This document shows positions 50,810 to 60,235 of a DNA stretch of 64,000 bases, piece by piece (the first letter of the stretch is position 1; each line of letters opens with the position of its first letter). Made by a program: the position numbers and the translations under genes. This DNA is from Caldora sp965222765 (GTDB lineage Bacteria; Cyanobacteriota; Cyanobacteriia; Cyanobacteriales; Coleofasciculaceae): positions 1-64,000 of the forward strand of contig CBDCVG010000086.1 of assembly GCA_965222765.1 (NCBI GenBank). The letters run 5' to 3'. The notes beneath the pieces are model-generated. The model ran no database searches. It was not told the origin of the DNA and saw only the letters and a program-made list of their open reading frames with translations.

Positions 50810-53239
50810 ATGCAAGTTTCTCCAGAGAAAGTGGTAGCTCCCGCTAACCTACCAATAGAAAAAATCACCTTAGATGTCACTGGGATGAAATGTGCTGGCT
50901 GCGTCAGTGTCGTGGAACGACAGTTGAACCTTAATCCTGGTGTTATCGATGCTCATGTCAATCTGCTGACTGAGGTAGCAGTTGTAGACTGTCAAACTGA
51001 TATTGTTGACCCCGTAGCACTAGCAGAGCAGCTAACAGCGAAAGGTTTTCCTTCTCAGCCTCGTTCTCCTCAAGGAGGTACATCACCAGCTACTTCTGAA
51101 TCTACCTTGACTCCAGCTCAGAGGCATGAACAAGAAGCACGAGCTCAACTCCAGCAATTGCTCATTGCTGGTATTCTCATCTTCCTCTCAATATTAGGGC
51201 ATATTGGCCATTGGTTTGATGGACCGATGCTACCTGTATTGAGTAATATTTGGTTCCACTGGGGGTTGGCAACCTTGACTTTGTTGCTACCAGGGCGTCC
51301 GATTTTGGTGGATGGTTGGCGCACCTTTTGGCATCAATCTCCCAATATGAACACTTTGATCGGTCTAGGGGCGTTTGCTGCTTACGCTGCTAGTAGTGTG
51401 GCCTTATTCTTTCCCCAATTGGGGTGGGAGTGCTTTTTTGCTGAGCCGGTGATGATGTTGAGTTTCATCCTCTTAGGGCGTACCTTAGAGCAAAGAGCTA
51501 GGCGTCGAGCATCAGCTTCTTTTGAGTCTCTGTTGGCATTACAACCGCAGGTGGCACGTTTAATTGGTAGCTCAACACCAGTAACTCCCTCCTTAACAAA
51601 GGGACAAACTGAGGTAATTGAGCAACCAGGAATCGAAATTCCTGTAGAGCAAGTCAGAGTAGGTGAGTGGTTGAGAGTTTTACCAGGGGAAAAAGTTCCG
51701 GTAGATGGAGAAGTAGTTGCAGGTAAGTCTTTAGTCGATGAGTCCATGTTGACGGGAGAACCGTTGCCGGTATCGAAGCAAGCAGGAGACAAAGTTACTG
51801 GTGGCACATTGAATCAGTCAGGAGTGGTTGTTATCAAAGCAATCCGTACTGGTTCCGAGACAACCCTAGCACAGATTGTCGCCTTGGTTGAATCAGCTCA
51901 AACCCGTAAGGCTCCCATACAGCAGTTGGCAGATACTGTAGCAGGATACTTCAGTTATGGTGTTTTAGCGATCGCTTCGCTAACCTTCCTCTTTTGGTAT
52001 CTCCTGGGCACCAAAATCTGGCCTGAGGTTTTGTTACCGATGACAGGGGGGTTAGCTCACAATATGCCCATGCCGACGTCAATATCGACTTCTCCTTTAC
52101 TCCTGAGCATCAAACTTGCGATCGCAGTTTTAGTCATTGCCTGTCCTTGTGCTTTGGGATTAGCAACACCGACAGCAATTCTAGTTGGTACTAGCCTTGG
52201 TGCAGAGCAGGGTCTATTAATCAAAGGTGGTGATATTTTAGAACAGATTCATCAGCTTGATACAATTATTTTTGATAAGACAGGCACTCTAACCACTGGT
52301 GAACCGACTGTTACCGATTGTCTGCCGCTACCCGAATCAAATCAAATTGGTGAATTTACTTCAAACCAACTGCTACAACTGGCAGCAGCCGCAGAAAGTG
52401 GTACATCCCACCCCCTAGCCTTAGCAATTTGTAATAAAGCCCAGCAGCAGCAATTACCAATGTTGACTGCTCAAGATTTTTACACCGAAGCAGGACTAGG
52501 AATATCAGCTTTGGTGGAAAATCAGCGGGTGTTCTTAGGAAATGCTGAGTGGTTGAGTGAGCAAGGGGTGAGGATTAGTGATCTAGTCCAAGCTCAAGTA
52601 CAGAACCTTCTAGATGCGGGAAAAACAGTGGTTTACCTAACAGTAGAGGGTTTACTCGTTGGAGTAATTGCTGTAACAGATGTTCCCAGAACCGGAGCAA
52701 AAGAGACAGTTAAACTCCTTAAAGATATGGGATTCCGGGTGATGTTGCTAACTGGAGATCAACCAAACTCCGCTGCTGCTATTGCCCAAAACCTATTAAT
52801 TTCTCCTAACGATGTGATTGCCGGGGTGCGCCCCAATGGTAAAGCTGCCGCCATCGCTCAGCTGCAAAACCAGGGATGCCGGGTAGCTATGGTTGGCGAT
52901 GGCATTAATGATGGTCCAGCTTTGGCACAAGCAGATGTTGGTATTTCCCTAAATGGGAGTACCGATGTTGCAGTAGAAACTGCTGGAATTATCCTCATGC
53001 GTAACCGTGTACTAGATGTCGTTGAGTCCATCAAGCTCTCAAGGGTTACCTTCAAGAAAATTCGTCAAAATCTCTTCTGGGCTTTCGGTTACAATGTTTT
53101 GGGTATCCCTGCTGCCTGTGGCATACTGCTACCAGTATTTGGCATTGCTCTCTCTCCTTCTGCTGCCGGTGCTTTGATGGCTTTCAGCTCTGTTAGTGTG
53201 GTCACAAACTCCCTATTACTGCGTACTAGTAAGCATTGA
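50810..53239 (+). CDS. ctaA: Copper-transporting P1B-type ATPase (CtaA-like)
   Basis: An 809-residue heavy-metal P-type ATPase. The N-terminal HMA domain has GMKCAGCVSVVE (CxxC metal site). Eight membrane helices are present, with ACPCALGLATPTA giving the CPC motif of Cu(I) pumps. The phosphorylation motif is DKTGTLT, the TGE loop is MLTGEPLPVSK, the hinge is GDGINDGPALAQADVG and the nucleotide-domain HP motif is in SGTSHPLALA. The N-terminus is closest to CtaA, which together with PacS supplies copper to plastocyanin in cyanobacteria; PacS is the alternative. There is no CopY/CopR-type regulator nearby. Confidence 0.92.
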   Translation: MQVSPEKVVAPANLPIEKITLDVTGMKCAGCVSVVERQLNLNPGVIDAHVNLLTEVAVVDCQTDIVDPVALAEQLTAKGFPSQPRSPQGGTSPATSESTLTPAQRHEQEARAQLQQLLIAGILIFLSILGHIGHWFDGPMLPVLSNIWFHWGLATLTLLLPGRPILVDGWRTFWHQSPNMNTLIGLGAFAAYAASSVALFFPQLGWECFFAEPVMMLSFILLGRTLEQRARRRASASFESLLALQPQVARLIGSSTPVTPSLTKGQTEVIEQPGIEIPVEQVRVGEWLRVLPGEKVPVDGEVVAGKSLVDESMLTGEPLPVSKQAGDKVTGGTLNQSGVVVIKAIRTGSETTLAQIVALVESAQTRKAPIQQLADTVAGYFSYGVLAIASLTFLFWYLLGTKIWPEVLLPMTGGLAHNMPMPTSISTSPLLLSIKLAIAVLVIACPCALGLATPTAILVGTSLGAEQGLLIKGGDILEQIHQLDTIIFDKTGTLTTGEPTVTDCLPLPESNQIGEFTSNQLLQLAAAAESGTSHPLALAICNKAQQQQLPMLTAQDFYTEAGLGISALVENQRVFLGNAEWLSEQGVRISDLVQAQVQNLLDAGKTVVYLTVEGLLVGVIAVTDVPRTGAKETVKLLKDMGFRVMLLTGDQPNSAAAIAQNLLISPNDVIAGVRPNGKAAAIAQLQNQGCRVAMVGDGINDGPALAQADVGISLNGSTDVAVETAGIILMRNRVLDVVESIKLSRVTFKKIRQNLFWAFGYNVLGIPAACGILLPVFGIALSPSAAGALMAFSSVSVVTNSLLLRTSKH

Positions 53240-53674
53240 GATTTTAGATTTAAGCTGTTCTCCGCGTTTGGTGTGTCTCCACATCCCCACGTCTGCTTAC
53301 TCATGTCTCCACCCTTTTCTTCCTTCACCCTTTGTTGGTCACGTTTCTAATTGTCTCAAAACTTGGCTCTAAAGTACTGAGTACCGAATTGATGTGCCAA
53401 AATAGGGAATGGCAAGTTATAAATAATGAAAGCAGGAGTCAGAGTAAGCAAATATTTTTATCTCTCTTCAGCGTCAGGAAAACTGTCACTTGGGAGTCTA
53501 TACCATTGGCTCCATAAATGCTAAGAGTTATTTAGTAAGCTAAGGACTGGTTAATGAGCGGCAACCAGGAGAAACCTACTCAAAAGTCGAGAAAAGCTGA
53601 CTCACAAGTGTGCCAGTGTGAATAAGCAAGAGCATTTTTTCTGAACTGACTGCATTCTCTATTACTTTTTTTCG
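53240..53674. other. Intergenic region with low-complexity remnants
   Basis: A degenerate CTCC/CATGTCTCC low-complexity run (53258-53325) similar to repeats found inside coding genes elsewhere in the window. Nothing coding is seen before the FHA gene. Confidence 0.5.
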
Positions 53675-54127
53675 ATGGCTACACAATCAAATCACGAACA
53701 TGTATTGATTATTGAGGACGACAAGGGACGTAAAGAATATCCTTTGGAAGAGAACGTGTATTCCATCGGCAGAGATCAAAAATCTGATATCCGCCTGTTC
53801 TCACAGTTTGTCTCTCGTCAACATGCAACTTTAGTGCGGCATGAGCGTGCAGATGGGAGCCCATATTACCGAATTGTCGATGGCAATGCTAAGGGAAAAC
53901 CAAGTGCTAACGGACTATTTATTAATGGTCGCAAAACTAAAACTCACGATCTTGAAGATGGAGACAAGATTGAGTTTGGTCCTAATGTGACTGCTAAATA
54001 TTTACAGTTCAAGCGGGAGACAACTCCAACTGGACCAATAGATGAGTTTGATATTACTTTGATTAGTCCCTGGCTCACTTGGACTAGAAGAGGATGGAGA
54101 TACTGGCGATTAAAGGGTAACTTTTAG
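53675..54127 (+). CDS. FHA-domain protein
   Basis: 150 residues. A forkhead-associated phosphothreonine-binding domain covers about 10-115: YSIGRDQKSDIRL, SRQHATLVRHE, NGLFINGRKT and EDGDKIEFGPN are its conserved loops (Arg of GRD, Ser of SRQH, Asn of NG). The C-terminal 30 residues (EFDITLISPWLTWTRRGWRYW) are basic and aromatic. It is probably a reader of Ser/Thr kinase signalling; the partner is not in the window. Confidence 0.92.
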   Translation: MATQSNHEHVLIIEDDKGRKEYPLEENVYSIGRDQKSDIRLFSQFVSRQHATLVRHERADGSPYYRIVDGNAKGKPSANGLFINGRKTKTHDLEDGDKIEFGPNVTAKYLQFKRETTPTGPIDEFDITLISPWLTWTRRGWRYWRLKGNF

Positions 54128-54149
54128 ACGATGTTCAGCTAACCAAAAA

Positions 54150-54497
54150 TTAGCCAGCAACGTTTTCTACTAGCTGCCAATGTTGATTTTTAGAAACCGC
54201 TGACTGCACAACCTGAAACATTTGATGGCAATGATTGTCTACTTGGAGAGGTAACTCTTCATTTTTAATGACAAAGTGCATTTGTACTTCTTGAGGAGTA
54301 GCTACCGATTTGTCAATTAATACTTCTACTGTCACTAGCTTGGCAAAGGTGACGTTACCTGGAATCTCTCTTGCCATTAAGTAGTCCCCAGTATCGTAGA
54401 TGATGTCGAAATTGCAGGATTGCAAAACCTCAATCAGTGACTGCTGAAGACGCTCAAGGGAAGCTGCAACAATGAAAGAACAAGTATAGCGAGCCAT
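54150..54497 (-). CDS. Conserved cyanobacterial hypothetical
   Basis: 115 residues, soluble, alpha/beta (MARYTCSFIVAASLERLQQS, DIIYDTGDYLMARE, VTVEVLIDKS, MHFVIKNEELPLQV). It looks like a small ligand-binding or START/Bet-v1-like module in secondary structure, but no motif proves it. It is convergent with the FHA gene, 22 bases apart. Small proteins of this type are widespread in cyanobacteria. Confidence 0.65.
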   Translation of the reverse strand: MARYTCSFIVAASLERLQQSLIEVLQSCNFDIIYDTGDYLMAREIPGNVTFAKLVTVEVLIDKSVATPQEVQMHFVIKNEELPLQVDNHCHQMFQVVQSAVSKNQHWQLVENVAG

Positions 54498-54803
54498 ATA
54501 TAACCCTGAAAGTCAGTATAGTTAGATCCTCTTATATTATCGAACCTCTGTTAAGGTCAATGATTAAGAAGGGAGAAGTAGTTGAGGACGACTCAACTGT
54601 TATCAGCTACCAGCATTTTAGCGGTTCATCCGGATCAAATTGAATAGGCAGTATGGAATGTTACAGAACAGCAAGCGAACTATACCTCTAGTTAGAGTGG
54701 GATGGAGCAGTAAGAATTTTAAATCCGTCAAGTTTCCTCAGGTATTATAAGCTACATGAAGACTTTGACGTTAAAGGTGAAACTTTGGTTAAAAGTATCT
54801 TAT

Positions 54804-54918
54804 TAGGACTTACGCACCGTAACGGAATTATGTCATCCTGAGCGATAGCGAAGGATTCTCCGAGGGTTCTGAGATACTTCACTATTGTTCAGCATGACAG
54901 TTGAGTGCGTAAGTCCTA
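54804..54918. repeat. MITE, family M3, abutting the tmk start
   Basis: 115 bp with perfect inverted ends TAGGACTTACGCAC and GTGCGTAAGTCCTA (apart from inner mismatches). Its right edge is 3 bp from the tmk ATG. No Shine-Dalgarno sequence remains between the element and the start. The gap 54498-54803 to its left shows nothing else. Confidence 0.9.
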
Positions 54919-54921
54919 CTT

Positions 54922-55647
54922 ATGAGCCTTAGTAATCACGATTGGGTAAGACAGGGTAAATTGATTGTATTTGAGGGAGTCGAAGGAGGTGGCAAAACGA
55001 CTCAACTGCAGCGGTGCTCCGACTGGCTCAAAGAAGCTGGTGGTTGGCTCGAATCTAGAGATACTATCAGCGAAAAGACGACCTTGGTAGTTAATACCAG
55101 AGAACCAGGGGGAACCTCATTTGGCACAAAAGTTCGTCAACTGTTGCTTGCAGAAGATGAACATGGAGATACTGCACCAAAGACGAGAACAGAGTTGTTA
55201 CTATTTGCTGCTGACCGAGCTCAACATGTTGAAGAATGTATTAAGCCTAAGCTAGCACAGGGGGCAATTATTTTGTGCGATCGCTATACTGATTCGACAG
55301 TTGCTTACCAGGGTTACGGACGAGGACTTGACCTAAAATTGATTGAGCAACTTAACCAAATTGCCACTGGTGGTTTGGAAAGCGACTTAACCTTGTGGCT
55401 AGATGTGGAGCTTGAAGTAGGATTAAAGCGAGCCAGAGAACGGGGAACGGTTGACCGCATCGAGCAAGCTGATATCGAATTTCATCGGCGAGTGCAGGAA
55501 GGCTTTCGGTTGTTGTATCAACAAAATCCCCATCGGATTGTGCATGTGGATGCTAATCGCAGTGAGGAACAAGTACACTCCTCGATAAAAGAGATTTTGC
55601 TTCAACGGTTTAATGAATGGTCGAACAAGCTTTCTCATCCCTCATAG
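54922..55647 (+). CDS. tmk: Thymidylate kinase
   Basis: 241 residues. dTMP to dTDP kinase for DNA synthesis. The P-loop is FEGVEGGGKTTQL, the DRX motif lies in ILCDRYTDSTVAYQGYGRG, NTREPGGTSFG contains the TREPGGT signature and RARERGTVDRIE is the lid. It is slightly longer than usual because of an insertion after the P-loop (about 38-60). The 3' end overlaps the start of holB by 31 bases, a tight pairing common in cyanobacteria. Confidence 0.96.
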   Translation: MSLSNHDWVRQGKLIVFEGVEGGGKTTQLQRCSDWLKEAGGWLESRDTISEKTTLVVNTREPGGTSFGTKVRQLLLAEDEHGDTAPKTRTELLLFAADRAQHVEECIKPKLAQGAIILCDRYTDSTVAYQGYGRGLDLKLIEQLNQIATGGLESDLTLWLDVELEVGLKRARERGTVDRIEQADIEFHRRVQEGFRLLYQQNPHRIVHVDANRSEEQVHSSIKEILLQRFNEWSNKLSHPS

Positions 55648-56584
55648 GACAAAATCAAGCTGTTACTTTATTACAGGGAGCGATCGCAACGAATCGGATT
55701 GCCCCTGCCTATCTCTTTGCTGGTCCTCTTGGCATTGGGCGAAGTATCGCAGCACGGGCTTTTATTGAATTATTGTTTTGTCAGGGTATTCCTCTTGAGA
55801 GGAAACCTTTAGTAAAAAGGCGCTTGGAGCAGGATAACCATCCGGATGTGCTCTGGATAGAGCCAACCTATCTCCACAATGGCAACCTATTATCTGCCCA
55901 GGAAGCTACAGAAAAAGGTCTCAAGCGCAGGGCTCCCCCTCAAATTCGGTTGGAGCAAATTCGAGAAATTGCCCAATTTCTCAGTCGTTCCGCTCTAGAA
56001 GCTCCTCGTAAGGTAGTGGTGCTAGAGCAGGCAGAAACGATGGCAGAAGCAGCAGCTAATGGCTTGCTCAAGACATTGGAAGAACCGGAGCAGCAACCTT
56101 AATTGTGATTGCCCCCAGCACCGAATCTATATTACCAACGTTGGTTTCTCGCTGTCAAAGGATTCCGTTTTATCGCCTAGCACTCTCAGATATGGAAACC
56201 GTACTGAAACAGACAGGCAATGAAGAGCTTCTCCAAGAGTCCTCAGTATTAGCAATGGCTCAAGGAAGTCCTGGTCAAGCGATCGCTTCTTTCCAACAAC
56301 TTCAAGCCATTCCCGATAGCTTACTGGCTCAATTTACTCACACACCCCAGACACCTCGCAAGGCATTAGAACTAGCAAGAGAAATTGATAAAACTCTTGA
56401 CACAGAAGCCCAATTATGGTTAACAGATTATCTACAGCATTGCTACTGGCAAAGCCAACATCAACCGGTTATTATCCAACAGCTAGAGCAAGCTCGACAA
56501 TACCTTCTCAGCTACGCTCAGCCTCGACTTGTCTGGGAAGTAACACTGTTGGAACAGTGTAATCTAATTTATCGCGTTGATTAA
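55617..56584 (+). CDS. holB: DNA polymerase III delta-prime subunit, frameshifted in this sequence
   Basis: The clamp-loader delta-prime subunit, about 322 residues when joined. The first frame (55617-56102) reads SLIGQNQAVTLLQGAI with a degenerate P-loop (GPLGIGRS), as expected for this non-ATPase subunit, and runs to GLLKTLEEP. One G is missing at about 56087 (CCGGAG for CCGGGAG), causing a stop at 56102. The other frame continues with GAATLIVIAPSTESILPTLV and SRCQRIPFYRL to a normal C-terminal collar domain. Essential, so a homopolymer sequencing error is likely. It overlaps tmk upstream and runs 77 bases into the convergent cobA. Confidence 0.9.
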
Positions 56585-57309
56585 CCACTGCACCAATAAC
56601 TGCGATCGCAGGTGCTTCAAACCCCGTTACCTCGACCTGTTCAACTATTGTTCCTAGAGTACCAATTAATTCCTCCTGTTCTGGTCGTGTACCCCAGCGA
56701 ATCAAGGCTACTGGTGTTTCTGAGTCTTTTCCGGCTGCGGTCAATTGCTTAACAATATTAGGCAGATTGTGAACTCCCATGTAAATAACAATAGTTTTCT
56801 GAGCCATGAGCGATCGCATCCCAATTTACTGCAGGTCGATACTTACCTACTACTTCGTGACCTGTAACAAAAGTTACTGAAGAACTATACTGTCTATGAG
56901 TGAGGGGAATGCCTGCATAAGCTGGAGCTGCGATACCAGAAGTTACCCCAGGAACTACTTCCACAGGTACTCCAGCCTTAATTAAATCTTCCATTTCTTC
57001 CCCACCACGACCAAATACAAAGGGATCACCTCCCTTCAGTCGGACTACTACTGCATGGGTATGAGCTTGTTGAATTAGCAGCTGAGTTGTCTGCTCTTGT
57101 AATAGAGAATGACGACCCCGACGTTTCCCCGCGTGAATTTTTTCCGCATTGGGGTTAATCATTGCCAGAATTTGAGGACTAACTAGAGCGTCGTAAATTA
57201 CGACATCAGCACACTCTAGCAATACTTTACCCTTCAGAGTTAGTAAGCCTGGATCTCCCGGTCCAGAACCAACCAAATAAACTTTACCCAAACATTTTAA
57301 CTGATTCAT
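56508..57309 (-). CDS. cobA: Uroporphyrinogen-III C-methyltransferase, frameshifted in this sequence
   Basis: SUMT methylates uroporphyrinogen III twice to precorrin-2, feeding siroheme and cobalamin. The N-terminal YLVGSGPGDPGLLTLKG, VVRLKGGDPFVFGRGGEE and VPGVTSGIAAPAYAGIPLTH motifs are complete. After WDAIAHGSE the frame breaks at an A/T tetramer (56795-56798, one base too many). The second frame resumes with TIVIYMGVHNL and RWGTRPEQEELIGTL and ends at 56508, giving about 267 residues in all. A homopolymer error is likely. It is convergent with holB. Confidence 0.9.
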
Positions 57310-57840
57310 ACCAAATATTAGGTTTTAGAGGGTTAACTTTGCCTCGTACTGGATAACATTAAACTTTAGTATATTGACTTGAGAGTATTTAGGTTAAAGT
57401 TGTAATTTGGTATTAGAATATACCAAATTACTATTGTGATGGTTATCTTCGATAATTTTCATTCGTATTCTGCATGATTAAAAAACGCCTATAAATATTA
57501 CTACTTAATTGCTACAGTATTGGCAAAAATTTCAAAAATTTAGCTAACAGTAGAAAGCTTTTTTAATGGGAAAATTTACTAACAAAAAATAACAGATTAG
57601 GAATTATGCACTCAACTGTCATGCTGAGGTGATAGTGAAGCATCACCGACCGTCTGGAGATCCTTCGCTACCGCTCAGGATGACATAATTCCTTGACGTA
57701 GACAAGGACAGGCAATATGCCTATCCCATAAGAGAAAAGATTATTGATATCTGTATCATTTACCTGCAATCTGCTGTATATGTTGCCCAGAAAATCCAAC
57801 CTACGGCAAAATAAGAAAGAGGTCAATAGATGGAGTAGCT
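57310..57840. other. Intergenic repeat cluster (partial M3 and M2-like sequences)
   Basis: An AT-rich start is followed by a truncated M3 MITE at 57598-57697 (lacking its right inverted end) and then a GACAAGGACAGGC...GCTGTATATG segment (57698-57782). That segment also occurs near 7290 and ends like M2. No gene is seen. Confidence 0.65.
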
Positions 57841-58415
57841 ATGTCTAAGCGCAAAAAGCACAATCTCCAATGGCTCAAAGAAACCCTGGATCTAGAAGAA
57901 GACCACAATTGGAAATCACAGCCAGGAACTAAGATCTTTGTAGCAGGACGAGGAGCGTTACGCTTCGATGTCCCTAGTAATTGGCATTTTGAACCGGATA
58001 AAGACTCATTCCGGTTTCTAGACAACAAGCCACCGAATGATGATTGCGCTTAGAAGCTTCTTTTAATTTACTCCCCCCTGGCAACTGGGCAGAATTTCCA
58101 CTAGTTTCCCTATTAAAGCGGACGGTTCGAGAGGATAAACGGAATGTAATTGAGAAAGGTGAAGTTATTCAACTCAAGCGCCAAACAGCACGTATCGTTT
58201 GGACTCAAATGAAGTTTATTGACTCTCAAGAGAACCGCGAAGCCTATTCCCGAATTTGTATTGGCTTAGGTTCTGGGGTTCAGTGCTTGATTACTTTTGA
58301 CTACTGGGCAGATGATGCAGAACGATTGACTCCTGTATGGGACACAGTTATGGAATCTTTAGTTCTAGGCTTGTATATCCGCGATCCTCGAACAGGACTA
58401 GCATTCCCCGACTAG
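57841..58415 (+). CDS. Conserved cyanobacterial protein, frameshifted
   Basis: Two overlapping frames, 57841-58053 and 58044-58415. Joined by adding one C at about 58047 (TGC-CGC instead of TGCGC), they read DNKPPNDDCRLEASFNLLPP without interruption and give a protein of about 191 residues. Features are a basic start (MSKRKKHNLQWLKETL), VPSNWHFEPDKDSFRF and a GVQCLITFDYWADDAERL, W..V..SL end resembling small PsbP/DUF1795-like folds. The resemblance is weak, and function is unknown. Confidence 0.65.
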
Positions 58416-58637
58416 TACTCTGTCAAATTTGAATTGACGGATTGAGATAGACACGGAGACGCGGAGACACAAAGACAGAATAACTTGTCAAAATCAAATT
58501 GTGAACCACTAATTTTAGGGGCTTCTCGCTGGTTTCAAAAAGCAAGGCAGGAGGCTCCAGGGCAGGAGGCAGCAGGGAAGAGAGTTTGGCTTGTTTGTTC
58601 CCTTGATCGGGGGTGGTGCGCTACCCGTCGGGCGCTT

Positions 58638-60125
58638 TCAATGAACAGTAATAAAACGATCGCGTGCTACCTGTTGCAGTCGCTCAATATCTTCTCGCCG
58701 AGAAACAGATAGGGGAATTGTCTGACGAATTTCTCCCAACAGTAGTTTGGTATCTAAAGGCTGTTTTAGGTAAGGTGCTCGATAAAGAGCAGCAATTACA
58801 ACTTGCTCAATTTCTGCACCACTAAAGCCTTCAGATTCAGCAGTTAGTAATTCTAAATCAAAAAATTGTTGATTTTGTTTGCGCAGAGAAAGATGGATTT
58901 GAAAAATCGTTTGTCGCTCTTGAGTATTTGGCAAATCCACAAAAAAGATTTCGTCAAAGCGCCCCTTTCTTAGTAATTCTGGAGGTAATGTAGAAAGATC
59001 ATTAGCTGTCGCTACCACAAACACTTCTTGACGCTTTTCCTGTAACCAATTTAAGAAACTACCAAATAAACGGCGACTCAAGCCACCATCTGCTTCACTG
59101 TTGCCTGAACCACCAAAGCCTTTTTCAATTTCATCAATCCAGAGGACAACTGGTGCCATCGACTCAGCTAAGGAAATCGCTTTACGGAAGTTTTTTTCTG
59201 ACTCACCAACGTACTTATCATAAAGTCTACCAGCATCAAGTTTGAGTAGAGGTAGTTTCCATTCACGGGCAATTACTTTGGCTGCTAAAGACTTACCACA
59301 TCCCTGAATTCCCAACAACAGAATCCCTTTCGGAGGACTGAGATTCAATGATTTTGCCTGTGTAGTAAACCCAATTCTTGCTTGTTGCAACCAGGATTTG
59401 AGCTTATTAAAACCCCCAAGTTGATAACTATTGTCCTGCCCAGGATAATATTCCAACAGTCCCCCTTCTCGAATTATTTGCGCTTTGCGTTCTAACACCC
59501 GCTTGATATCTGCTGGTGCGAGTTTCCCATCTATCAGTGCAGCATAGGCAATCACTTGCCTTGCTTGATTCAGTGTCATGCCACTTAAAGCTCGTAATAG
59601 TTGGTCAATATCCTGGGAATTTAGTTGCATCTTAATTGGTTGATTTTGCCGCAAGGATTTAACTACTGCCCAAAAAACTTTATAAAGTTCTTTGATTTCT
59701 GGTAACTTTAAATCATAATGCACCACATTATGAGCAATATCCTGAGGAAGATTGATCGAAGCTCCAGTTAGAACAATGCTAGAGTGGTTTTGGGAGAACT
59801 TCTGAGCAATTTCCCGGAACTGGCGAATTGAGGCAGAATCCTTCAAATGCTTGTCAAAGTCTTTGATCAAGAAAATTGCTTCAGTTTTGAACTTTTCGAG
59901 ATAATTCAATAATGCCTTTGGTTCCTTGGTTTGTGAGGAGATTAAGAGGTTGAAACGTTTCAGTCCTTGCGTGATTGTCCACTCGTAAAGAGGCAGGCGT
60001 AGCTCCCTTGCCACACAATGCAATAGTGCTCGCACTCGTTCTTCTTCGACAGTTTCGGTAACAATGACTGGATGAAATGAGAGAATAAGGGTTTTAAGAT
60101 CGTGAACGCTGGTAAATAATCTCAT
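58638..60125 (-). CDS. Ycf46-like AAA ATPase
   Basis: 495 residues from the ATG at 60125 (an upstream TTG would add eight). The N-terminal half is the Ycf46 helical region (VHDLKTLILSFHPVIVTET). The AAA core has Walker A LLGIQGCGKSLAAK, Walker B VVLWIDEIEKGF, the sensor/arginine-finger segment GRFDEIFFVDLP and a lid (SGAEIEQVVIAAL). Ycf46 proteins are encoded in red-algal plastids and cyanobacteria and have been linked to inorganic-carbon utilisation; a chaperone-like or remodelling role is likely. Confidence 0.9.
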   Translation of the reverse strand: MRLFTSVHDLKTLILSFHPVIVTETVEEERVRALLHCVARELRLPLYEWTITQGLKRFNLLISSQTKEPKALLNYLEKFKTEAIFLIKDFDKHLKDSASIRQFREIAQKFSQNHSSIVLTGASINLPQDIAHNVVHYDLKLPEIKELYKVFWAVVKSLRQNQPIKMQLNSQDIDQLLRALSGMTLNQARQVIAYAALIDGKLAPADIKRVLERKAQIIREGGLLEYYPGQDNSYQLGGFNKLKSWLQQARIGFTTQAKSLNLSPPKGILLLGIQGCGKSLAAKVIAREWKLPLLKLDAGRLYDKYVGESEKNFRKAISLAESMAPVVLWIDEIEKGFGGSGNSEADGGLSRRLFGSFLNWLQEKRQEVFVVATANDLSTLPPELLRKGRFDEIFFVDLPNTQERQTIFQIHLSLRKQNQQFFDLELLTAESEGFSGAEIEQVVIAALYRAPYLKQPLDTKLLLGEIRQTIPLSVSRREDIERLQQVARDRFITVH

Positions 60126-60235
60126 AGTAGGTATCTTAAACTTTTGCAAGTATGGATTTAACTACACAGCGAAAGGATAGCTTTCCAGATTTTTGACCGA
60201 AAATCAGAGTAGCCAACTGTGATTTGAAATTTGGG

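Noticed and set aside
60126..60235. Cobalamin riboswitch before cbiA
   Set aside because: The gap is only about 110 bp and no B12-box-like sequence is seen.
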